Assembly: GCA_024693205.1 (NCBI GenBank)
Contig: JAILLJ010000169.1
Location: forward strand, 1 to 42,726
Origin: Clostridiales bacterium
GTDB taxonomy: Bacteria; Bacillota; Clostridia; Oscillospirales; Acutalibacteraceae
Direction of reading: 5' to 3'
Length of the DNA: 42,726 bases
In this document: positions 1-8,307 of the stretch, in pieces
How positions within the stretch are numbered: the stretch's first letter is position 1
Layout: each line of letters starts with the position of its first letter
Translations under genes and position numbers: made by a program
The notes under the pieces: generated by a model
Told to the model about the DNA's origin: nothing
The model's database searches: none
What the model saw: the letters and a program-made list of their open reading frames with translations, nothing else

Positions 1-37
1 GAAAACAGCCCTGTTTCGTTTTAATATAGAAAAATGT

Positions 38-141
38 GTTTTGAATTATGATTCTTTTCTCGCCGTTTTTTCGCCCTCGACGTATCTTTATACGCCTATC
101 GGGCGAAGAAAACGGCGTCTTCATCTAAATGCGACAGCCCC
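38..141 (+). repeat. Dispersed hairpin repeat, copy 1
   Basis: This is one of three copies in the window of a repeat of about 100-165 bp; the others lie at 7291-7455 (opposite orientation) and 9874-10038 (same orientation). The core is a long hairpin at 61-117, with arms CGCCGTTTTTTCGCCC and GGGCGAAGAAAACGGCG around an AT-rich loop. It is followed by a conserved tail ending in GACAGCCCC. Any reading frame across it is an artefact of the repeat. There is no U-tract next to the hairpin, so it does not look like an ordinary terminator. Confidence 0.85.
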
Positions 142-318
142 AGCTAAATTCGCCTTACGGCGAGCTGAATTGACCTGCGGTCAGCTGAATTTGCTTCGCA
201 AGCTAAATTCGCTTCGCGAGCTGTACGGCAAAATAAATTCAGCTGAAGCCGTAAGGCTTCAATTTAGCTATGAGCGCAGCGAACAATTTAGCTGCGAGCG
301 CAAGCGAGCAATTTAGCT
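142..318. repeat. Array of short palindromic units with an inversion point
   Basis: Seven to eight degenerate units of about 18-25 bp follow the hairpin repeat. In the left half each unit reads AGCTRAATT and then a mini-hairpin, for example CGCCTTACGGCG, GACCTGCGGTC, TGCTTCGCA and CGCTTCGCG. After about position 225 the polarity flips: units end in CAATTTAGCT and carry mini-hairpins such as GAAGCCGTAAGGCTTC and GCGAGCGCAAGCGAGC. The AGCTAAATT linkers on the left can pair with the AATTTAGCT linkers on the right, so the block can fold both locally and as a whole. No protein-coding signal is credible here. Confidence 0.8.
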
Positions 319-333
319 CAAAAAAGCATACAG

Positions 334-381
334 CCCACTGTGACGCTTTCAAATCATGAAAGCTTCAAGTGGGTCTTTTTT
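334..381 (+). terminator. Rho-independent terminator of an upstream gene
   Basis: An outer stem CCCACT/AGTGGG encloses an inner stem GCTTTCA/TGAAAGC and is followed by TCTTTTTT. It is oriented to stop plus-strand transcription entering from before the window, and it insulates the promoter at 412. Confidence 0.75.
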
Positions 382-411
382 ATGGCTTTTTTTCGCAATT
401 ACATTTTTTAA

Positions 412-440
412 TTGACATTTTGCGAGAAAAAAAGTATCAT
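412..440 (+). promoter_or_regulatory. Sigma-A promoter of the DUF6273 zinc-ribbon gene
   Basis: TTGACA (412-417), a 17 bp spacer and TATCAT (435-440) lie 38 bp before the proposed start codon. The promoter overlaps the ATG at 412, which argues against using that ATG as the start. Confidence 0.8.
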
Positions 441-477
441 ATATATATGGATAATAATGGATTCGGAGCGTGAAGAG

Positions 478-1839
478 ATGCATCGCTGCGAGAGCTGCAT
501 GAACATGTATGACGAGAAGAGCGGCGCCTGTCCGGTATGCGAATACAGACAAAGCATGCGGACGGGAGCCGAAGGGGTTCCTGCGCCCTCTGAAGTTAAA
601 AAACGTAAAAAACTGTTTCATACAGAAAAAACCATAAAAAGGATCATCGCCGCGTTCCTCGTGTTTCTTGCCGTATGTTCGGGGCTTCTGTTCGTGTACA
701 ATGCGTTTGAGCCTCCCGAGGAGGTGTACAACGTAAATTCCGAACACCAGGGATACGCAAAGAGAGAGTCGGTGATAAAAAAGATAAAAAAGGGCAAGGA
801 CATCGACACGATCATCATCGAAAACAAATCCCTGATGAAAAACAACAGCGATCAGAGCGCGAAGATAATCCAGAGCGTAAACATCTCAAAATACTCTGTC
901 GGCAATATCGTCATGTTCGGAAAATATCCCCAAAGGCTTATCAAGGATAAGGAGCTGATAGAGGAGCTAAATAAACTGAAAAAGGATTGGAAGAGCCTCG
1001 GCTATTACAGCGGAGAAGATCTGAACGGCGACGGCTTCGGCGACCCCGGGACGATGAAGAGCAAGGATTATACGAAATATGCCGACGTTTCATATAAGGG
1101 AGATAAATACCGCGCGGTGATCTTTACGGACTACCGTCCGTTTTGTTCAAGCGGCGTATGCGATTCGGGAAATTCAAACCAGGAAAGCAACGAATATGTC
1201 GCAAATACCGTTTATTGGTTCAGATACGAACCGCTCGAGTGGCGTGTGCTCGATCCGTCAGAGGGGCTTGTCGTCTGTAGGGATATAATCGACGCGCAGC
1301 CGTTCAGCAACCTTTGTTATGAGGATATGAGCGGAAATTATTACAATGACGAAGAGCTGAGCGTATATGCCTGCGATTATGAGACGAGCTCGATAAGAAG
1401 CTGGCTTCACACCGATTTTTACGAGACGGCATTTACCGACAGCGAAAAAAGTCAGATAGCCGTATCGAAGCTTGAAAACAAGTCTTACAGCAAAAAATAT
1501 TCTAAATATGACGGCTCCGAAACGGAGGATCTTGTTTTCCTCCTCTCGTATTCCGATATATGCAGTAAGCTATACGGCTTCAATACCGAATCGGGAGCCG
1601 CGGACAGCGCGAGAAGAAGACGAGGCACGGATTACGCCGTATGTCAGGGACTTTTTGTCGATCCGAACGACGGATATTCGCATTGGTGGCTGCGTTCGCC
1701 CGGCAACGGAAGCAGGCGCGCCTGCCGCGTTTGGAGCGACGGAGTGGCGCACAGCGTCTGCCGCGTCGACTATACATATTTCGGCGTGTGTCCCGCATTC
1801 AGGTTCGTACCGGAATACGAATTATACGGAAGCAATTAA
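478..1839 (+). CDS. Zinc-ribbon, single-TM protein with DUF6273-like domain
   Basis: The protein is 453 aa. The start at 478 is preferred over the upstream ATG at 412 because it gives the N-terminus MHRCESCMNMYDEKSGACPV, which aligns with the N-termini of the two kinases downstream. It also follows the same CGGAGYGTGAA-type ribosome binding site, and the 412 ATG lies inside the promoter. In order: a two-CxxC zinc ribbon (residues 4-21), a basic linker, a membrane helix (about 57-79), and a large C-terminal region expected to lie outside the cell. That region has the GNIVMFGKYPQ opening and the WWLRSPG...CPAFRF ending typical of DUF6273 domains. The domain's molecular role is not established. 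It has its own promoter and a terminator at 1886-1930. Context suggests it belongs functionally with the two kinase-like genes that follow, which is inference. Confidence 0.85.
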   Translation: MHRCESCMNMYDEKSGACPVCEYRQSMRTGAEGVPAPSEVKKRKKLFHTEKTIKRIIAAFLVFLAVCSGLLFVYNAFEPPEEVYNVNSEHQGYAKRESVIKKIKKGKDIDTIIIENKSLMKNNSDQSAKIIQSVNISKYSVGNIVMFGKYPQRLIKDKELIEELNKLKKDWKSLGYYSGEDLNGDGFGDPGTMKSKDYTKYADVSYKGDKYRAVIFTDYRPFCSSGVCDSGNSNQESNEYVANTVYWFRYEPLEWRVLDPSEGLVVCRDIIDAQPFSNLCYEDMSGNYYNDEELSVYACDYETSSIRSWLHTDFYETAFTDSEKSQIAVSKLENKSYSKKYSKYDGSETEDLVFLLSYSDICSKLYGFNTESGAADSARRRRGTDYAVCQGLFVDPNDGYSHWWLRSPGNGSRRACRVWSDGVAHSVCRVDYTYFGVCPAFRFVPEYELYGSN

Positions 1840-1885
1840 CGAAACGCCCGATAAAATCGAAGAAACCTTTGAATATGTATTTACC

Positions 1886-1930
1886 GACTGTCATTTTTTC
1901 CGAAAGGTCAGGAAATGGCAGTCATTTTTT
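1886..1930 (+). terminator. Terminator after the DUF6273 gene
   Basis: An imperfect stem GACTGTCATTTT/GAAATGGCAGTC is followed by ATTTTTT. It separates the first zinc-ribbon gene from the kinase gene, which has its own promoter ten bases on. Confidence 0.75.
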
Positions 1931-1939
1931 ATTCTTTGA

Positions 1940-1969
1940 TTGACAAACAAAACGCTTAAGTTATATAAT
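1940..1969 (+). promoter_or_regulatory. Sigma-A promoter of the kinase gene
   Basis: TTGACA (1940-1945), an 18 bp spacer and TATAAT (1964-1969). The start codon is at 2002. Both consensus hexamers are perfect. Confidence 0.8.
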
Positions 1970-2001
1970 AATAGTTAATAATATTCGGAGTGTGAAAGTA
2001 T

Positions 2002-4332
2002 ATGCGGCGCTGCATGGGATGCATGAAGGAATATGACGGGACGACGGACGTCTGTCCCTTTTGCGGATATGTTTACGGCAGTCCTGCCGAAAAGATAAGT
2101 CAGCTTAAGCCTTCCACCGTCCTTGCCGAAAGATATATCGTCGGCAAGTCGATAGGTCACGGAGGGTTCGGTATCACATACATCGGCTGGGACAAAAAGC
2201 TCCAAAAGGAGATCGCAATAAAAGAATATATGCCCGATATGCTCGCCATAAGATCGGGCGAAGGAAACAACGTGAAGGGCTATAACGAGGAAGCCGAAAA
2301 GAAATTTGAGATCGGCGTCAAAAGAGTCCTCGACGAGAGCCGCCGCCTTGCGCGTCTTACGGGCGTTTCCGGGATCGTCAGGGTCTACGACTGCTTCGAG
2401 GCGAACAACACGGCATATATTATAATGGAGCTTCTGAACGGAATAACGCTCAAGGAAAGGCTCAGGGACGCGGGCAGTCTCTCGTTTGAGGAAACGGTCG
2501 CGATAATGCTTCCCGTTTTAAAGGCGCTTTCCGCGACGCATAAGGCAAATATAATACACCGCGACATAGCTCCGGACAATATCTTCCTCTGTAAGGGCGG
2601 AAAGGTAAAGCTTATCGACTTCGGAGCGGCGAGCACGGCGTCCGATATGGGAGATATGAACGGCGCCGTTGTCTTAAAGCCGGGCTACGCTCCCGTTGAG
2701 CAGTACTCGAACAGGGGCAGACAAGGCCCGTGCGTCGACATCTACGCCGTCTGCGCCACGATGTACAGAATGCTGACGGGAGCCGTTCCTCCCGAGAGCT
2801 TAATAAGAAGAACCGAAAACGACACGACATTTGACGTCCGTGACATCCCGGGCGTACCGGAGGAAGCGGGATTCGCTATAATGAAGGGCATGTCGGTCAA
2901 CGCCGAGGACAGATATCAGAGCGCCGACGAGCTTTATTATATCCTCGCCGAAAGCGTAAAAAAGAGCGGCGGCGATGAGGAAGCGGCCGATCCGACCGAT
3001 AAAACGGACGTGTCTTCCGATGAAAGCAAAAAAAGACCGGTCTTGTCCGTGATACTGTCCGTTTTCGCCGTTATCCTCATTTTTGTCGTCGTCATGCTGA
3101 TACTTATAAAAAAAGGAGCGATCTCTACCGTGTCGCCCGTAACGACGACGACCGAGGCCGCGTCCGAAATAAGCGGAGAGGCGTTGAGCGGCGACTGCGG
3201 AGTCAACCTTTATTGGAAATTTGAAGAAAATGCCGGAAGGCTCACGATAACCGGAAGAGGCGAAATGGATTATTCAAAGGACGGCGTCTACGACGTCGAC
3301 GCGCCGTGGTATCCGCTTCGTGAAAGGATAAGGGAAGTCGTCTTTTCTAAGGACATGGTGTCCGTTTGCGACGGAGCGTTCAAGGGCTGTAACAAGCTCA
3401 GCTCCGTTCTGATACCCGATTTTGTAAGAGAAGTCGGAAAAGATACGTTCAAAGACTGCCCGTCTCTTCGCGCCATTGACGTTTCAAAGGCAAACAACAG
3501 CTACGAGAGCGTGGACGGCGTCCTTTACGATAACGCCATGAAAACGCTTATCAAGTGTCCGGAGGGGTTGACCGCTGACAGCGTGACCGTTCCCGACGGG
3601 GTGACGGACATAGAAGAAGGAGCGTTTTGGGGCTGCGTCAATTTAAAGAGCGTGACGCTGTCTCAGGATCTTATAAACATAGGCGCCGACGCGTTCAAGG
3701 GCTGTGAGAACCTTAAAGAAATAATTATCCCGAAGGACGTTGCGCTTATCGGGAGCGGTGCCTTCGACGGCTGTGTCTCGCTCGAGAGGATAACGGTAAA
3801 AAGCAGTAATTCCGAATATAAGAGCATTGACGGAGTGCTGTTTGACCGCGACGGCAAGGAGCTTATCCTTTATCCGTCCGGAAGAAAAAATGAGCTTTAT
3901 ACAGTGCCCGACGGCGTTACGACGATAGACGACGGCGCATTCTCGGAGTGTGTTTACTTAAAATCGCTTATTATCCCCAAAAAGGTCGATACCATTAACG
4001 GCGAGATAATAAACGGCGAGGTCTGCACGATCTATTATTACAGCAGCGACGCCTACGCCAAAACATACGCCGAGGAAAAGGGATATGAACATAAGCTGAG
4101 AGAGACCGACAGATATATCGTCGCAACGGAAAGCGCCGCGCTCAATCTCAGAAAAACTCCGTCGACGACGGGCGAGATCTTGGGGACGGTCCCGAAGGGC
4201 GAAGAGGTCCGAGTTATCGAGTTCCGCCACACGGATGACGAGAACAATCCCGATTGGTGCAGGATAATCTACGACGGGACGGAAGGCTGGGTGAGCAGAT
4301 CGATGCTTACCAAAAAAACGGTAGACTATTGA
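2002..4332 (+). CDS. Transmembrane Ser/Thr protein kinase with zinc ribbon, LRR_5 repeats and SH3 domain
   Basis: The protein is 776 aa. Residues 4-21 form a CxxC/CxxC zinc ribbon. Residues 45-320 form a complete Hanks-type kinase domain: glycine loop GHGGFG (52-57), lysine in IAIK (K74), catalytic loop HRDIAPDN (H186-N193), DFG (206-208) and a PVE motif in the activation segment (231-233). A charged linker leads to one membrane helix (about 346-370). Beyond it lie BspA-type leucine-rich repeats (LRR_5; blocks reading GAFxGCxxLxxVxIP, about 425-700) and an SH3b domain at the C-terminus (about 710-772, ending in GWVSRSML). By analogy with PknB-type kinases the kinase should be cytoplasmic and the repeats and SH3b extracellular, sensing or binding the wall. 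The start follows a good RBS at a conserved spacing. All catalytic residues are present, so it should be active; its substrate is unknown. Confidence 0.9.
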   Translation: MRRCMGCMKEYDGTTDVCPFCGYVYGSPAEKISQLKPSTVLAERYIVGKSIGHGGFGITYIGWDKKLQKEIAIKEYMPDMLAIRSGEGNNVKGYNEEAEKKFEIGVKRVLDESRRLARLTGVSGIVRVYDCFEANNTAYIIMELLNGITLKERLRDAGSLSFEETVAIMLPVLKALSATHKANIIHRDIAPDNIFLCKGGKVKLIDFGAASTASDMGDMNGAVVLKPGYAPVEQYSNRGRQGPCVDIYAVCATMYRMLTGAVPPESLIRRTENDTTFDVRDIPGVPEEAGFAIMKGMSVNAEDRYQSADELYYILAESVKKSGGDEEAADPTDKTDVSSDESKKRPVLSVILSVFAVILIFVVVMLILIKKGAISTVSPVTTTTEAASEISGEALSGDCGVNLYWKFEENAGRLTITGRGEMDYSKDGVYDVDAPWYPLRERIREVVFSKDMVSVCDGAFKGCNKLSSVLIPDFVREVGKDTFKDCPSLRAIDVSKANNSYESVDGVLYDNAMKTLIKCPEGLTADSVTVPDGVTDIEEGAFWGCVNLKSVTLSQDLINIGADAFKGCENLKEIIIPKDVALIGSGAFDGCVSLERITVKSSNSEYKSIDGVLFDRDGKELILYPSGRKNELYTVPDGVTTIDDGAFSECVYLKSLIIPKKVDTINGEIINGEVCTIYYYSSDAYAKTYAEEKGYEHKLRETDRYIVATESAALNLRKTPSTTGEILGTVPKGEEVRVIEFRHTDDENNPDWCRIIYDGTEGWVSRSMLTKKTVDY

Positions 4333-4420
4333 TGCGCCGAAAGGGCGGCAGCCGACGTTTCTTCATGATAAACAGTATTTTTATACGCGCTGATAAATAA
4401 ATATTTACGGGGTGAAATAA

Positions 4421-7270
4421 ATGCGTCGTTGTATGGGCTGTATGGACGAATATGACTTTACCTACGACGTATGCCCCTATTGCGGATACGTCCACGGGAG
4501 CGGCCCCGGATCGCCGGATCAGCTCCCGCCAATGACCGTTATCTTAAACAGATACGTTCTCGGCAGGGCGATAAGCCGCAGTAAGTCTAAAATAATATAT
4601 ATCGCATGGGATTCAAAGCTTCAGACAAAGGTGGTCGTAAAGGAATATCTTCCCTCCGTCTTTGCGTCGCGTGCCGAAGGCGAGGAAAACGTCGTCTGCC
4701 ATAGTGACGAAACAAGGCTGTCTTTTCTCTCCGGGATCAAAAGGGTGCTTGAGGACGGCAAAAGGCTGGCGCGGCTGAGCGACATCGACGGTATCGCGCA
4801 GGTCTACGACTGCGGAGAAGCCAACGGCACGGCGTATGTCATAATGGAGCTTTTAGAGGGCGAGACGCTTTCCGAAAGGCTCGATTACGAAAACAGCTTC
4901 TCTTTTTCCGACACGGTCGGAATAATGCTTCCGGTGTTACAGACGCTTTCCGAGCTTCATAAAGCCGGACTTGTCCATGCCGATATCTCGCCGGACAGTA
5001 TTTTTATCTGCGACAGCGGCGAAGTCAAGCTGATCGATTTCGGCTCATTCGGAGCGGGAGCGCTGACAGACGAAAAGAGCAGGACTTACATGTTAAAGGC
5101 GGGATACGCGCCGCCGGAACGTTACGGTCATAGTGAAATACTAACGCCCGCTACCGATGTTTATTCGGTATGCGCCGTTATATACAGGATGCTGACGGGC
5201 GAGACGCCTCCGGAAAGCGTTGTGAGACGCTTAAGCAACAGCGGGATGATCGACCTCATGGGATACGGCGATATCCCCGATGACGCGGCAGAGGCCGTGA
5301 TGCGCGGAATGGCGGTCAGTGCCGGAGACAGGATATACGGAGCGGAGGAGCTTTACGAAATATTCCTGCCTTATTTAAAAACGGAAGAAAGCTATCCCGA
5401 CGAAAGCGTATCGGACGGCGGACCCGAAGAGAAGCCCGCCGAAAATATCGGCTTTATTAAAAAATATAAAACGGCGATAATTGCCGCCTGTCTTGTCTTA
5501 GTTGCGGTCGTCTCTCTTATATTCATCCTCAGCGGCGTACTCGGTAAAAGGGGAGACGATATATCGGATGAAACGGGCGAGGGCGGAAACATTGTCAGCG
5601 GCTCCTGCGGCGGATCGCTCAGGTGGCGCTTTGACGAAAGCACGAAGGCTCTCGACATCTCCGGCAGCGGAGACATGATAGATTTCAGCGAAAACGACGA
5701 GCGCCCGTGGGATCGGTATACAGGAAGGATAAAATCGGTCAATATCGGAAAGGAAGTCGGGAGCATCGGCGACCACGCGTTTGAGGGCTCCTCTCTCCGA
5801 AGCGTTTTTATCCCTTCGGACGTCGTGTCCGTCGGCAAATACGCATTTAACAAATGTCTTAAATTGGAGACGGTACAGTTTGAGGACGGCGGAAGGCTGA
5901 GAACGATCGGCGACAGCGCGTTCAGAGATTGTGAAAAGCTCGTCACGCTCGTATTCGGAAACGGCATATCGCTCGAAAAGGTGGGAGCGTACGCGTTTTA
6001 CGGGTGCGGGATAAAGGACGTTACGGTGCCGCCGAGCCTTCGGGAAATACCGATTTTCGCGTTTTCAAGCTGTAATGATCTTTCAAGGGTGAAATTCTCC
6101 GAAGACGGAAGTTTACTTAAAAAAATTGACGCGAACGCGTTTTCAAACTGCGCGATAGAGAGCATCACGCTCCCGTCCGGTCTTTATTCCATAGGAAGCG
6201 GCGCGTTTTCGGGAAATCCGGAGCTTGTTTCCGCATTTATTCCCGCGACCGTGACCGAAATAAACAGCGGCGCATTTTACGGCATAAATGATCTTTTGAT
6301 AAGCTCCGACAGCGCCGACGCCTACGCCATGAAATTCGCGGAGGAACAGGGCTACAGACATTCTCTTAAAAACGGAAGCGCGTGCGGCGAGACGCTCATA
6401 TATGAATTTGACGACGTCACGGGAACGCTGACGATAAGCGGCGAGGGCGAAATGTATGACTTTAAGGAAATGACGCTTCCGCCGTGGGAGGAATATGATA
6501 AATCCGTCGTAAACGTCGTCGTCGAAAACGGCGTAACAAAAATAGGCAGCTCGGCGTTCGAGGGCTGTACTGATCTTACGAACGTCACGATACCCGAAGG
6601 CGTTACGGCGATAGGCGAAAGAGCGTTTTACGGCTGTTCGGATCTTTCGTCCTTTTCCCTTCCCGAAAGCATTTTTAAGATAGGAACGGCGGCGTTCCAC
6701 GGAACGCGCTGGTTTGACGAACGGCAGGACGGGATCGTCTATATCGGAAACATCGTCTATTCATATAAGGGAACGGTCAAGGCGAACGAAAGCGTTCTTC
6801 GGAGCGACATAAAGGCGATAGCCGATAAAGCCTTTGAAGGCTGTACGGTGTCGAGCATCGAGATACCGGAAGGCGTTAATTATATAGGCGACAGGGCGTT
6901 TTTCGGCTGGAAAACGACGCAGACAGTATATCTGTTTAACGAGGAAGCCCAAAAAAGATATGATGAAAAGAATCCCGCATGGTCGGAAGGGAGCGAAGCG
7001 AGGATAAAATATATTTCGGCAGGGGATACGCTGATCGACCTTTTCGGACTTGACAGGAGCTTTATGCCGAACGTAGTCGGGATGTCGTATGACAGCGCCG
7101 TAAAGGCTCTTAATAACGCGGGATTTCACAACATCAAAAAACAGGAGATCAAAAAGAACGATCCCTCGCTCGATAAAAAGGTCTATTATCAGGATCCTCC
7201 GAGCAGGATACTTTTAAGATATCCGACAGATACAGAGGTAACCCTTTCGGTATATACTTATGTTGAATAA
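4421..7270 (+). CDS. Kinase-like transmembrane protein with degenerate catalytic motifs, LRR_5 repeats and PASTA domain
   Basis: The protein is 949 aa and a clear paralogue of the preceding kinase; the two align without gaps over the first 210 residues. It has a zinc ribbon (C4, C7, C18, C21), a kinase-like domain, a membrane helix (about 347-370), two blocks of BspA-like leucine-rich repeats, and one PASTA domain at the C-terminus (about 882-949, opening MPNVVGMSYDSAVKALNNAG). The glycine loop GHGGFG is replaced by SRSKSK, HRD by HAD, and the catalytic-loop Asn193 by Ser. Lys74, Asp188 and DFG are kept. This is the pattern of a pseudokinase or a strongly impaired kinase. PASTA domains in PknB-type kinases bind peptidoglycan fragments, so a wall-sensing role is plausible. 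It starts 88 bp after its neighbour with no terminator seen between, so the two are probably co-transcribed. Confidence 0.9.
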   Translation: MRRCMGCMDEYDFTYDVCPYCGYVHGSGPGSPDQLPPMTVILNRYVLGRAISRSKSKIIYIAWDSKLQTKVVVKEYLPSVFASRAEGEENVVCHSDETRLSFLSGIKRVLEDGKRLARLSDIDGIAQVYDCGEANGTAYVIMELLEGETLSERLDYENSFSFSDTVGIMLPVLQTLSELHKAGLVHADISPDSIFICDSGEVKLIDFGSFGAGALTDEKSRTYMLKAGYAPPERYGHSEILTPATDVYSVCAVIYRMLTGETPPESVVRRLSNSGMIDLMGYGDIPDDAAEAVMRGMAVSAGDRIYGAEELYEIFLPYLKTEESYPDESVSDGGPEEKPAENIGFIKKYKTAIIAACLVLVAVVSLIFILSGVLGKRGDDISDETGEGGNIVSGSCGGSLRWRFDESTKALDISGSGDMIDFSENDERPWDRYTGRIKSVNIGKEVGSIGDHAFEGSSLRSVFIPSDVVSVGKYAFNKCLKLETVQFEDGGRLRTIGDSAFRDCEKLVTLVFGNGISLEKVGAYAFYGCGIKDVTVPPSLREIPIFAFSSCNDLSRVKFSEDGSLLKKIDANAFSNCAIESITLPSGLYSIGSGAFSGNPELVSAFIPATVTEINSGAFYGINDLLISSDSADAYAMKFAEEQGYRHSLKNGSACGETLIYEFDDVTGTLTISGEGEMYDFKEMTLPPWEEYDKSVVNVVVENGVTKIGSSAFEGCTDLTNVTIPEGVTAIGERAFYGCSDLSSFSLPESIFKIGTAAFHGTRWFDERQDGIVYIGNIVYSYKGTVKANESVLRSDIKAIADKAFEGCTVSSIEIPEGVNYIGDRAFFGWKTTQTVYLFNEEAQKRYDEKNPAWSEGSEARIKYISAGDTLIDLFGLDRSFMPNVVGMSYDSAVKALNNAGFHNIKKQEIKKNDPSLDKKVYYQDPPSRILLRYPTDTEVTLSVYTYVE

Positions 7271-7290
7271 AAAACAATAAACAAATAACA

Positions 7291-7455
7291 AGGGGCTGTC
7301 GCATTTAGATGAAGACGCCGTTTTCTTCGCCCGATAGGCGTGTAAAGATACGTCGAGGGCGAAAAAACGGCGAGAAAAAGGCTCAAAATCAAAAACGGTT
7401 TTGATTTTATGTAAAGCAGAAAAGAGAAATTCTGTTTGTTAACAGCAAAACTTAA
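7291..7455 (-). repeat. Dispersed hairpin repeat, copy 2
   Basis: This copy is inverted relative to copies 1 and 3. From its GGGGCTGTC head it matches copy 3 through the hairpin core and on through an AT-rich tail (GCAGAAAAGAGA, then GCAAAACTTAA), about 165 bp in all. It lies between convergent genes, just after the kinase-like gene. Its TTAA end is also the left end of the MITE-like element. Confidence 0.85.
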
Positions 7456-7620
7456 GGCAACACCGCACAATCGGGGTGTGCGAATTGCGAAGCAAGATTT
7501 TTCGTCAGGTTGTACAAAAAGATCGAAGATTTGCTGTCGCAAGTCAAGAGATTTTTGTGCAGCATGACGGAATAAGATTCAAGCAAGGCGTGCGCCGCGA
7601 TTTGTGCGGTATTGCCTTAA
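7452..7620. mobile_element. MITE-like element with terminal inverted repeats at TTAA
   Basis: The ends are TTAAGGCAACACCGCACAA and its near-complement TTGTGCGGTATTGCCTTAA. Internal segments also pair: the stretch around CGTCAGGTTGTACAAAAA matches the complement of the stretch around TTTTTGTGCAGCATGACG. The whole 169 bp can therefore fold into one long imperfect hairpin. There is no coding capacity. The TTAA at each edge could be a target duplication; repeat copy 3 has an intact TTAA at the equivalent place (9874-9877). It is probably mobilised in trans by a transposase elsewhere. Confidence 0.7.
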
Positions 7621-7632
7621 ATATCGCAAACA

Positions 7633-7677
7633 TAAAAAAACACGGAACGGACATCACTTTTACATGTCCGTCCGTGT
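7633..7677 (-). terminator. Terminator of the infC-rpmI-rplT operon
   Basis: On the minus strand, ACACGGACGGACAT pairs with ATGTCCGTTCCGTGT, followed by a run of seven T. It lies 20 bp after the rplT stop. Confidence 0.85.
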
Positions 7678-7696
7678 ATCAGACGTAAGTCTTTTA

Positions 7697-8053
7697 TCAG
7701 TTAAGAGCAGCCTTCGCCTTTTCGGCAAGATCCTTGAAGCCCTCCGGATTGCTGATAGCTATTTCGGAAAGCATTTTACGGTTGAGCGTGATGTCGGCCT
7801 TTTTAAGTCCGTTCATGAGCGTTGAATAATTCATTCCGTTCATCTTCGCGGCTGCCGAGATACGTGTGATCCAAAGGCGGCGGAAATCGCGCTTCTTCTG
7901 CTTGCGGCCGATATACGCATACTGGCCGGACTTCATAACTGCCTGCTTAGCTGTCTTGAAAAGCTTGCTCTTTGAGCCGTAATATCCCTTTGCAAGCTTT
8001 AAAACTTTATTTCTTCTTTTACGGGTCATTGTTGCGCCTTTTATACGAGCCAT
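7697..8053 (-). CDS. rplT: 50S ribosomal protein L20
   Basis: The 118 aa protein is full length for L20. It shows the conserved opening [20 protein letters not shown] and the [11 protein letters not shown] segment. L20 binds 23S rRNA early in 50S assembly and, in Firmicutes, is known to repress its own operon through the infC leader. It is the last gene of infC-rpmI-rplT, 36 bp after rpmI and followed by a strong terminator. The ATG has an AGGAGG-type RBS. Confidence 0.97.
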   Translation of the reverse strand: MARIKGATMTRKRRNKVLKLAKGYYGSKSKLFKTAKQAVMKSGQYAYIGRKQKKRDFRRLWITRISAAAKMNGMNYSTLMNGLKKADITLNRKMLSEIAISNPEGFKDLAEKAKAALN

Positions 8054-8089
8054 GGTAAATTACCTCCTGATCTGAATTGTTGTTCCTTA

Positions 8090-8287
8090 TTATTTGTAAG
8101 GGATGAGACGCTTGATCTGTCTTTGATTTGTCTTATCAGCAACAGACGCCTTGCGTAAATTTCTCTTGCGTTTTGTACTCTTTTTGGTCAGGATATGCGA
8201 TTTATAAGCATGACCGCGTATGGGCTTACCGTTTTTAGAAAGTTTAAAACGCTTTTTCGCACCGCTGTGAGTTTTGATCTTGGGCAT
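8090..8287 (-). CDS. rpmI: 50S ribosomal protein L35
   Basis: The 65 aa protein begins [20 protein letters not shown], diagnostic of L35, and ends with the usual basic tail. It is a structural component of the large ribosomal subunit. It sits 20 bp after infC and 36 bp before rplT in the standard gene order, with an AAGGAGG RBS before the ATG. Confidence 0.97.
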   Translation of the reverse strand: MPKIKTHSGAKKRFKLSKNGKPIRGHAYKSHILTKKSTKRKRNLRKASVADKTNQRQIKRLIPYK

Positions 8288-8307
8288 TGGAATTTCCTCC
8301 TTGTTAT

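Noticed and set aside
61-117. The hairpin of the dispersed repeat as an ordinary terminator
   Set aside because: No U-tract follows the stem on either strand in any of the three copies.
41-316. An open frame of 91 codons over the start of the window
   Set aside because: It lies entirely in the hairpin repeat and palindromic array, has no RBS, and its translation only reflects repeat sequence.
142-318. Possible CRISPR array
   Set aside because: The units are only 18-25 bp, abutting, with no unique spacers, and polarity switches midway. No cas genes are present.
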